Assembly: GCF_022374875.2 (NCBI RefSeq)
Contig: NZ_CP092427.2
Span: 3,472,001 to 3,536,000, forward strand
Origin: Mycolicibacterium rufum
GTDB taxonomy: Bacteria; Actinomycetota; Actinomycetes; Mycobacteriales; Mycobacteriaceae
DNA: 64,000 nt
Reading direction: 5' to 3'
Part shown: positions 57,233-64,000 of the stretch, in pieces
Layout of the letters: each line of letters starts with the position of its first letter
How positions within the stretch are numbered: the first letter of the stretch is position 1
Program-made: the position numbers and the translations under genes
Notes under the pieces: model-generated
Database searches by the model: none
What the model saw: only the letters and a program-made list of their open reading frames with translations
Told to the model about the DNA's origin: nothing

Positions 57233-58507
57233 ATGGGCCGCACCATGCCGTGTGACGGGATCACCGGCTGCGCCGAGAACGCACTGACCAGCGCCGAAGC
57301 CGCCGGTGAACGCCTGGTCGAGAGTTGTCTGACCGACGGACCGGTCGGCGGGGTCGGGCTGGAGATCGAGGCGCACTGCGTCGCGCCGGCTGACCCGTCA
57401 CGCCGTCCCGGCTGGGACGAGCTGACGACGGCCATCGCCGGGCTGCCGCCGCTGCCCGGGGGCAGCCTGGTCACCGTCGAACCGGGCGGGGCGGTGGAAC
57501 TGTCGGGCCCGCCTGCGGCCGGGCCGGCCGCCGCGATCGCCGCGATGGCGTCTGACCGGGCAGCGCTGCGCGCCTCGTTCCGGCAGGCCGGGTTCGGCCT
57601 CGTGTTGCTCGGCGCCGACCCGCTGCGCCCCGCCCGACGGGTGAACCCGGGTGGTCGCTACCTCGCGATGGAACGCTTCTTCCAGACCAGCGGCACCGGT
57701 GACGCCGGCGCGGCGATGATGACCTCCACCGCATCCATCCAGGTCAACCTCGAAGCCGGGCCGCGCGCCCAGTGGGCCGACCGGGTGCGGCTGGCCCACG
57801 CGCTGGGCCCGACGATGATCGCCGTCGCTGCGAACTCCCCGATGCTGGGCGGGGCCTTCACCGGATGGCAGTCCACCCGCCAGCGGGTGTGGGGCCAGCT
57901 GGACTCCGCCCGCTGCGGGCCTGTGCTCGGCGCCAGCGGAGACGACCCGGCCAGCGACTGGGCGCGCTACGCCTTGAAGGCGCCGGTCATGCTGGTGCAC
58001 AGTCCCGACCCCGAGCCGGTCACCGAGTGGGTGCCCTTCGCCGACTGGGCCGACGGCCGGGTGCTGCTCGGTGGCCGACGGCCGACGGTCGCCGACCTCG
58101 AGTACCACTTGACCACGCTGTTCCCGCCGGTGCGGCCCCGCGGGTTCCTCGAGATCCGTTACCTCGACAGCGTGTCCGACGCGCTGTGGCCCGCCGTGGC
58201 GTGGATGTTGACGACGCTGCTCGACGATCCGGCCGCGGCGGACATCGCCGCCGAGGCCACCGAGCAGGTCGCCACCGCGTGGGACAGCGCCGCACGGGTG
58301 GGCCTGGCCGACAGGCACCTGCACGACGCCGCGATGACGTGTGTCACCGCCGTGGCCGAGCGAGCCCCGGCGGCGCTGACGGAATCGATGGAACTGCTGG
58401 CGCGTTCGGTCGAACAGGGACGCTGCCCGGCCGACGACTTCGCCGACCGCGTGGTGTCCTACGGGATCGCGGACGCGGTCACGCAACTGGCAGAAGGGGA
58501 ACTGTGA
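57233..58507 (+). CDS. egtA: Glutamate-cysteine ligase EgtA
   Basis: 424 residues, GCS2-type ATP-dependent ligase giving gamma-glutamylcysteine for ergothioneine. Seen: [11 protein letters not shown] with the metal/Glu residues, [23 protein letters not shown], and the long helical C-terminus. The upstream 132 bases hold no clear consensus promoter. Its stop overlaps the egtB GTG by 4 bases. Needed because mycobacteria make no glutathione; the product feeds EgtB. Confidence 0.93.
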   Translation: MGRTMPCDGITGCAENALTSAEAAGERLVESCLTDGPVGGVGLEIEAHCVAPADPSRRPGWDELTTAIAGLPPLPGGSLVTVEPGGAVELSGPPAAGPAAAIAAMASDRAALRASFRQAGFGLVLLGADPLRPARRVNPGGRYLAMERFFQTSGTGDAGAAMMTSTASIQVNLEAGPRAQWADRVRLAHALGPTMIAVAANSPMLGGAFTGWQSTRQRVWGQLDSARCGPVLGASGDDPASDWARYALKAPVMLVHSPDPEPVTEWVPFADWADGRVLLGGRRPTVADLEYHLTTLFPPVRPRGFLEIRYLDSVSDALWPAVAWMLTTLLDDPAAADIAAEATEQVATAWDSAARVGLADRHLHDAAMTCVTAVAERAPAALTESMELLARSVEQGRCPADDFADRVVSYGIADAVTQLAEGEL

Positions 58508-59805
58508 CGGCGCGCGAGGTGCTGGCCGAGGAACTGACCAAAGCCAGGGACCGCACGCTGCGCCTGGTCGACTTCGACGACGCCGAGGTGCGGCGGCAGT
58601 ACGACCCGCTGATGAGCCCGCTGGTGTGGGACCTCGCGCACATCGGTCAGCAGGAGGAGTTGTGGCTGCTGCGGGGCGGCAACCCGGACCGTCCCGGCCT
58701 GCTGTCCCGGCAGGTCGATCAGCTCTACGACGCCTTCGTCCATTCCCGCGCCAGTCGGGTCGACCTCCCCCTGCTGCCGCCGGCCGACGCCCGCGCCTAC
58801 TGCGCGACCGTGCGCGGGAAGGTGCTCGACGCGCTCGACGCACTGCCCGACGGGCATCCCGACGCGTTCACGTTCGGCATGGTCGTCAGCCACGAGAACC
58901 AGCACGACGAGACCATGCTGCAGGCGCTCAATCTGCGCTCGGGTGCGCCGCTGCTCGACCGCGGCGCCGCGTTGCCCGCGGCCCGCGCCGGCCTGGCCGG
59001 GACCTCGGTCGAGGTGCCTGCCGGCCCGTTCGTGCTCGGCGTCGACGCCGTCACGGAACCCTTCTCGCTGGACAACGAACGGCCCTCCCACACCGTCGAC
59101 GTCCCCGCCTTCCGCATCGGCAGGGTCCCCGTGACCAACGGCGAGTGGCGCCAGTTCATCGACGACGGCGGCTATGACCAGCCGCGCTGGTGGTCCGACG
59201 CCGGCTGGGCGCACCGGCAGCAGGCGGGCCTGACCGCGCCGCTGTTCTGGAACGTCGGGGCGCTGACCGGCACCCGCCGCACTCGGTTCGGGCACGTCGA
59301 GGACATCCCGGCCGACGAACCCGTCCAGCACGTCGGCTACTTCGAAGCCGAGGCGTACGCGGCGTGGGCCGGCGCCCGGCTGCCCACCGAGATCGAGTGG
59401 GAGAAGGCGTGCGCGTGGGATCCGGTCGCCGGCACCCGCCGCCGCTACCCCTGGGGCGCGGCCGAGCCGACCTCCGAAAGGGCGAACCTGGGAGGCGCCG
59501 CGCTGCGCCCGGCGCCGGTCGGGGCCTACCCGGGCGGCGCGTCGGCCTACGGCGCCGAGCAGATGCTCGGCGATGTGTGGGAGTGGACGACCTCCACGCT
59601 GCGGCCGTGGCCGGGTTTCACCCCGATGGTCTACGAGCAGTACTCGGCACCGTTCTTCGACGGGGTGACCTCCGGGGACTACCGGGTGCTGCGCGGCGGC
59701 TCGTGGGCGGTGGCGACAGGCATCCTGCGGCCGAGTTTCCGCAACTGGGACCATCCGATCCGCCGGCAGATCTTTTCGGGCGTGCGGCTGGCCTGGGATG
59801 TGTAG
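58504..59805 (+). CDS. egtB: Ergothioneine sulfoxide synthase EgtB
   Basis: 433 residues. N-terminal DinB_2 domain with the three-His iron site: His46 in [11 protein letters not shown] and His130, His134 in [13 protein letters not shown]-terminal FGE-sulfatase domain (about 170-433): [70 protein letters not shown]. Non-heme iron enzyme that joins gamma-glutamylcysteine to hercynine with O2. Start overlaps egtA, end overlaps egtC by 8 bases. Confidence 0.95.
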   Translation: MTAREVLAEELTKARDRTLRLVDFDDAEVRRQYDPLMSPLVWDLAHIGQQEELWLLRGGNPDRPGLLSRQVDQLYDAFVHSRASRVDLPLLPPADARAYCATVRGKVLDALDALPDGHPDAFTFGMVVSHENQHDETMLQALNLRSGAPLLDRGAALPAARAGLAGTSVEVPAGPFVLGVDAVTEPFSLDNERPSHTVDVPAFRIGRVPVTNGEWRQFIDDGGYDQPRWWSDAGWAHRQQAGLTAPLFWNVGALTGTRRTRFGHVEDIPADEPVQHVGYFEAEAYAAWAGARLPTEIEWEKACAWDPVAGTRRRYPWGAAEPTSERANLGGAALRPAPVGAYPGGASAYGAEQMLGDVWEWTTSTLRPWPGFTPMVYEQYSAPFFDGVTSGDYRVLRGGSWAVATGILRPSFRNWDHPIRRQIFSGVRLAWDV

Positions 59806-60499
59806 GCATCTGGCGTGGCTGGGAGCCCCGGTTTCGCTCGCCTCACTGATGCTCGAACCGCCGTCGGGCCTGCTGGTGCAGTCCTACGCCCCGCGCAGGC
59901 AGAAGCACGGTCTGATGAACGCCGACGGTTGGGGCGCAGGCTTTTTCGACGGGACGCTGCCGCGCCGCTGGCGCAGCGCCGCCCCGCTGTGGGGTGACGC
60001 GTCGTTCGCCTCGGTGGCGCCGGCCCTGGTGAGTGGGTGCGTGGTCGCGGCGGTGCGCTCGGCCACCGTGGGCATGCCGATCGAGCCCTCGGCGTCGGCG
60101 CCGTTCACCGACGGGACGTGGCTGCTGTCGCACAACGGGGTCGTCGACCGCGCCGTGCTGCCCCTGTCGGCGCACGCGGAGTCGACCAACGACAGCGCGC
60201 TGCTGGCCGCGCTGATCTTCGACCGCGGCATGGACGCGCTCGGTGACACGATCACCGGCGTAGCCGCGGACGCCCCCAACGCCCGGCTGAACATCCTGGC
60301 CGCCAACGGTTCTCGGCTGGTGGCCACCACCTGGGGAGACACCCTGTCGGTGCTGCGCCGCGCCGACGGCGTCGTGCTGGCCAGCGAACCCTACGACGAC
60401 GACCCGTCCTGGCAGGAGATCCCCGACCGCCACCTGGTCACCGTCGACGGCGCCGCCGGCGACGCTCGGGTGGAGCTCACACCGCTGAAAGGATCGTGA
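59798..60499 (+). CDS. egtC: Gamma-glutamyl hercynylcysteine sulfoxide hydrolase EgtC
   Basis: 233 residues, class II amidotransferase fold. MCRHLAWLG gives the Cys2 nucleophile; [12 protein letters not shown] and [13 protein letters not shown] follow. It removes the glutamyl group from the EgtB product. ATG lies inside the egtB end; the stop overlaps the egtD start by 4 bases. Confidence 0.94.
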   Translation: MCRHLAWLGAPVSLASLMLEPPSGLLVQSYAPRRQKHGLMNADGWGAGFFDGTLPRRWRSAAPLWGDASFASVAPALVSGCVVAAVRSATVGMPIEPSASAPFTDGTWLLSHNGVVDRAVLPLSAHAESTNDSALLAALIFDRGMDALGDTITGVAADAPNARLNILAANGSRLVATTWGDTLSVLRRADGVVLASEPYDDDPSWQEIPDRHLVTVDGAAGDARVELTPLKGS

Positions 60500-61464
60500 T
60501 GACGTTCTCGCTGGAGAACTACCTGGCCGCCGACGCCGCGGAGGCGGCGCTGCGCCGCGATGTCCGCGACGGGCTGAGCGGCACGCCGAAGTCGTTGCCG
60601 CCCAAGTGGTTCTACGACTCGGTCGGCAGTGACCTGTTCGACCAGATCACCCGGTTGCCGGAGTACTACCCGACGCGAGCCGAGGCGCAGATCCTCGCGG
60701 CCCACGCCGGGGAGATCGCCGAGGTCTCCGGCGCCGACACGCTGGTCGAGTTGGGCAGCGGCACGTCGGAGAAGACCCGCAGGCTGCTCGACGCGATGGC
60801 CGGACGCGGCGCGCTGCGCCGGTTCATCCCGTTCGACGTCGACGCGGGAGTGCTCGAGGCCGCGGGCGCAGCGATCGAGAGCGAATACCCCGGCACCGAC
60901 GTCGCGGCGGTCTGCGGCGACTTCGAGGAGCATCTGGGCAAGATCCCGGCCACCGGGCGACGGCTGGTCGCGTTCCTCGGCTCCACCATCGGCAACCTGA
61001 CGCCGGGCCCCCGCGCGGAGTTCCTGTCCTCGGTCGCGGCAATGATGGAGCCCGGTGACGCTCTGCTGCTGGGCACCGATCTGGTCAAGGACACCGACCG
61101 GCTGGTGCGCGCCTACGACGACAGCGCCGGGGTCACCGCGCGCTTCAACCTCAACGTGCTCGCCGTGGTGAACCGGGAACTGGGCGCGGATTTCGACCTG
61201 GACGCGTTCGCCCACGTCGCCCGCTGGAACGCCGAGAAGGAACGCATCGAAATGTGGCTGCGGTCCGTGCGCGCACAGACGGTGCGCATCGCCGCCCTGG
61301 ATCTGGACGTCGATTTCGGCGACGGCGAGGAGATGCTGACCGAGGTGTCGTGCAAGTTCCGCCAGTCCCGGGTGGACAGCGAACTCGGGGCGGCCGGCCT
61401 GCGCCGCACCCACTGGTGGACCGACGACGCGGGCGACTTCGGCCTGTCACTGGCGGTCAAGTGA
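60496..61464 (+). CDS. egtD: Histidine N-alpha-methyltransferase EgtD
   Basis: 322 residues from a GTG at 60496 (ATG 60499 directly after). SAM-dependent trimethylation of histidine to hercynine. Seen: [33 protein letters not shown] motif [75 protein letters not shown]. Overlaps egtC and egtE by 4 bases each. Confidence 0.95.
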   Translation: MMTFSLENYLAADAAEAALRRDVRDGLSGTPKSLPPKWFYDSVGSDLFDQITRLPEYYPTRAEAQILAAHAGEIAEVSGADTLVELGSGTSEKTRRLLDAMAGRGALRRFIPFDVDAGVLEAAGAAIESEYPGTDVAAVCGDFEEHLGKIPATGRRLVAFLGSTIGNLTPGPRAEFLSSVAAMMEPGDALLLGTDLVKDTDRLVRAYDDSAGVTARFNLNVLAVVNRELGADFDLDAFAHVARWNAEKERIEMWLRSVRAQTVRIAALDLDVDFGDGEEMLTEVSCKFRQSRVDSELGAAGLRRTHWWTDDAGDFGLSLAVK

Positions 61465-62543
61465 GTCTCGCCGAGGCGTGGCGCGCCGCGCGGCCCCCCG
61501 CCGCGGGAGTGCACCTCGACAGCGCGGCGTGCTCGCGGCAGAGCTTCGCGGCCATCGAGGCCGCGGCCCAGCACGCCCGCCACGAGGCGGAGGTCGGCGG
61601 CTACGTCGCCGCCGAGGCCGCGGCGCCGGCCCTGGACGCCGGCCGGGCGGCCGTGCGAGCGCTCACCGGCATGTCCGACGCCGACGTGGTGTTCACCACC
61701 GGCTCCAACAACGCGCTCGACATCCTGCTGTCGGACTGGCCGGGCGAGCGGGTGATCGCCTGTCTGACAAGCGAATACGGCCCGAACCTGGCGATCATGG
61801 CGCGGCACGGTTTCGAGATCCGCGAGCTGCCGGTCGACGGGTTCGGCCGGCTCGACCTCGACGCCGTCGGCGCGGCGCTGGCCAGCGATCCGCCCGCGCT
61901 GGTGCACTTCACGATGCTGGGCAGCCACAGCGGGGTGGTGCAACCGGTCCGCGACATCGCCGGGGCGTGCCACACACAGGGCCTGCCGCTGATCGTCGAC
62001 GCCGCCCAGGGTTTCGCGCACCTGGACTGCGCAGGCATCGGTGCTGACGCGCTGTACTCCTCGTCGCGCAAGTGGGCGGCGGGCCCTCGCGGCGTGGGCG
62101 TGCTGGCCACCCGGCCCGGTTTCCTGACCGAGGACACCCGCGGACGGCTCGATCACGCCGAGAAGAACGTCGCGTCACACGTGGGTCTGTCGGTGGCGCT
62201 CGGCGAACACGTGGCGGCCGGTCCGGAGGTCATCCAGGCCCGGCTGCGCGAGGTCGGCGCCGCCACCCGCCGCGCGCTCGCCGCACTCACCGACTGGCAG
62301 GTCCGCGAGGCCGCGGACGAGCCGAGTGCCATCACCACGGTGCTGCCGCCCGACGGCGTGGACCCGCTGCACGTGCGCGCCCGGTTGATCGCCGAGCACG
62401 CGATCGTCACCACCTACGTCGGGGTCGAACGGGCGCCCGGCGAGATGGTCCGCCCCGCCCTGCGGGTCTCCCCGCACGTCGATGTCACCGACGACGACCT
62501 CGAGGCGCTCACCGCCGCGCTCGCCGCTGTCTCGGGGGTGTGA
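61461..62543 (+). CDS. egtE: PLP-dependent C-S lyase EgtE
   Basis: 360 residues, class V aminotransferase/cysteine-desulfurase fold. [73 protein letters not shown] with the PLP aspartate and Schiff-base lysine. It cleaves hercynylcysteine sulfoxide to ergothioneine, the last step. GTG start overlaps the egtD stop; last gene of the five-gene operon. Confidence 0.94.
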   Translation: MSLAEAWRAARPPAAGVHLDSAACSRQSFAAIEAAAQHARHEAEVGGYVAAEAAAPALDAGRAAVRALTGMSDADVVFTTGSNNALDILLSDWPGERVIACLTSEYGPNLAIMARHGFEIRELPVDGFGRLDLDAVGAALASDPPALVHFTMLGSHSGVVQPVRDIAGACHTQGLPLIVDAAQGFAHLDCAGIGADALYSSSRKWAAGPRGVGVLATRPGFLTEDTRGRLDHAEKNVASHVGLSVALGEHVAAGPEVIQARLREVGAATRRALAALTDWQVREAADEPSAITTVLPPDGVDPLHVRARLIAEHAIVTTYVGVERAPGEMVRPALRVSPHVDVTDDDLEALTAALAAVSGV

Positions 62544-62594
62544 TCGGGCGCACTTCTGGTTACCCTGCTGCACCACCAGGGGAGGGACGCGCTC

Positions 62595-63995
62595 ATGACA
62601 GCCACCGAGTCCGACCAGTCGAGGCCGGAGAAGAAGAAGCGCGACCGGACGCACTGGCTCTACATCATGGTGATCGTCGCGGTCGTCGCCGGCATCGTGG
62701 TGGGCCTCGTCGCGCCCGACGCTGCCGCCTCACTCGGCGTGCTGGGCGAGCTGTTCGTCAAGCTGATCAAGATGATGATCGTCCCGGTCATCTTCTGCAC
62801 CGTCGTGCTCGGCATCGGCAAGGTCAGGGCCGCCACCGCCGTCGGGAAGGTCGGCGGGCTCGCGCTCGGCTACTTCCTGGTGATGTCGACGGTGGCGCTG
62901 GCCATCGGCCTGGTCGTCGGCAACCTGATCAGCCCCGGGACCGGGCTCGACGTCACCGCCGACCCGGGCAAGGGCGCCGAGCTGGCCGGTGAGGCCGAAT
63001 CCGCCGGCGGCGCCATGGATTTCATCTCCGACATCATCCCGTCCACGCTGTTCTCCTCGCTCACCGAGGGCAACGTGCTGCAGGCACTGTTCGTCGCGCT
63101 GCTCGTCGGGTTCGGCATCCAGTCGCTGGGCCGGACCGGTGAGCCGCTGCTGCGCGGCATCGAGGCGGTGCAGAAGCTGGTCTTCAAGATCCTGATCGGC
63201 GTGCTGTGGCTGGCCCCGATCGGTGCCTTCGGCGCGATCGCCGAGGTGGTGGGCGACACCGGGTTCGAGGCGGTGATCCAGCTCGGGGTGCTGATGCTGG
63301 CGTTCTACCTGACGTGCGTGATCTTCGTGTTCGGGGTGCTCGGGGCGCTGCTGTGGATGGTGGCCCGGGTATCGGTGTTCAAGCTGGCCCGCTACCTGGC
63401 CCGGGAGTACCTGCTGATCGTCGCCACGTCGTCGTCGGAGTCCGCGCTGCCGCGGCTGATCGCGAAGATGGAACACGCCGGCGTGGAGCCCGCGACCGTC
63501 GGCATCGTGGTCCCGACCGGCTACTCGTTCAACCTCGACGGGACCGCGATCTACCTGACCATGGCATCGCTGTTCATCGCCGACGCGCTCGGCGATCCGC
63601 TGTCGATCCCCGAACAGCTGGGCCTGCTCGCCTTCATGATCATCGCGTCGAAGGGCGCGGCGGGCGTGAGCGGCGCCGGCCTGGCCACCCTCGCCGCCGG
63701 CCTGCAGAGCCACCGGCCCGAGTTGCTCGACGGGGTCGGGATCATCGTCGGCATCGACCGGTTCATGTCCGAGGCCCGCGCGCTGACCAACTTCTCCGGC
63801 AACGCCGTCGCCACCCTGCTCGTCGGCTGCTGGACCCATACCGTGGACAGCGGCCGGCTCAACGATGTGCTCGACGGCAACCGGCCCTTCGACGAGTCGA
63901 CGATGGTCGACGACCACGACGCGACGCACGACGTGCGTGACACACACGAGGCGCGCGACACCTCCGAATCGAGGAAGACCTCTCCGACCGGGTAG
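62595..63995 (+). CDS. dctA: Dicarboxylate/cation symporter (DctA family)
   Basis: 466 residues, DAACS family. Membrane helices from about 21; re-entrant loop motifs SSSESALPRLIAKME (serine-rich HP1), VPTGYSFNLDGTAIYLTMASLFIA, IIASKGAAGVSGAGLATLAAGL (HP2) and IVGIDRFMSEARALTNFSGNAVATLLVG. Probable Na+- or H+-coupled uptake of succinate, fumarate, malate or aspartate. GGGGAGGGACG precedes the ATG. The C-terminal tail is polar with many Asp/His/Thr. It ends 5 bases before the window edge. Confidence 0.9.
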   Translation: MTATESDQSRPEKKKRDRTHWLYIMVIVAVVAGIVVGLVAPDAAASLGVLGELFVKLIKMMIVPVIFCTVVLGIGKVRAATAVGKVGGLALGYFLVMSTVALAIGLVVGNLISPGTGLDVTADPGKGAELAGEAESAGGAMDFISDIIPSTLFSSLTEGNVLQALFVALLVGFGIQSLGRTGEPLLRGIEAVQKLVFKILIGVLWLAPIGAFGAIAEVVGDTGFEAVIQLGVLMLAFYLTCVIFVFGVLGALLWMVARVSVFKLARYLAREYLLIVATSSSESALPRLIAKMEHAGVEPATVGIVVPTGYSFNLDGTAIYLTMASLFIADALGDPLSIPEQLGLLAFMIIASKGAAGVSGAGLATLAAGLQSHRPELLDGVGIIVGIDRFMSEARALTNFSGNAVATLLVGCWTHTVDSGRLNDVLDGNRPFDESTMVDDHDATHDVRDTHEARDTSESRKTSPTG

Positions 63996-64000
63996 GTCGT

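Overview
The window is high-GC actinobacterial chromosome, and gene order and content identify it as a non-tuberculous, probably fast-growing Mycolicibacterium-type mycobacterium. Most genes run in the order known from M. tuberculosis Rv3731 down to Rv3700c: ligC, primase-polymerase, lucA, the Rv3722c-type aspartate aminotransferase, dnaX, the Rv3719/Rv3720 pair, the Rv3718c-type SRPBCC protein, ami1, ybaB, recR, the Rv3714c-type protein, gatD-murT, a dnaQ-like exonuclease, leuA, ask-asd, the Rv3707c to Rv3705c-type envelope genes and egtABCDE. M. smegmatis has the same arrangement, including two ligC genes and an ammonium transporter/glutamine synthetase block between leuA and ask. Reading is from sequence only; names rest on motifs, length and this synteny.

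Layout. 1-10.2 kb: the 5' part of an arylsulfatase, a LigC-type ligase, an amino acid permease, a coupled nucleotidyltransferase/Fic pair, a frameshifted acyl-CoA synthetase, a membrane acyltransferase, then LigC with a Prim-PolC-type polymerase. 10.2-15.1 kb: a TetR regulator divergent from a large secreted Ig-like/beta-propeller protein gene that is split by a 1,266-bp IS3-family element. 15.2-20.3 kb: envelope and metabolic genes ending with lucA. 20.3-30.5 kb: tRNA-Ser, 4.5S RNA, aspartate aminotransferase, dnaX, a likely tuberculostearic acid methylation pair, peptidoglycan amidase, ybaB-recR and a DUF559 protein. 30.5-38.2 kb: a P450 with a small translationally coupled partner, a two-component system, gatD-murT, an exonuclease, and two paralogous four-cysteine secreted peptides. 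38.2-49.9 kb: leuA behind a leader-peptide attenuator, then a nitrogen-acquisition block (Amt, glutamine-synthetase-like ligase, three glutamate-synthase-like subunits, an FAD amine oxidase and an XRE-cupin regulator), then an ArsR stress operon and a nitroreductase. 49.9-57.1 kb: ask-asd, envelope proteins and a catalase. 57.2-62.5 kb: the complete ergothioneine operon, each gene overlapping the next. 62.6-64 kb: a dicarboxylate symporter.

The least ordinary items are: the IS insertion whose removal with one 3-bp duplication restores a single frame; the apparently leaderless leuA leader peptide with three consecutive Leu codons followed by four alternating complementary RNA segments; the methylated-amine-type nitrogen cluster with a GlnR-like box at its transporter; a Fic protein that appears to carry its own VbhA-like inhibitory segment beside a nucleotidyltransferase; a 55-bp palindromic repeat present twice in opposite orientation; and the paired small secreted peptides with structured 5' regions. 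No gene-free stretch exceeds about 200 bases.
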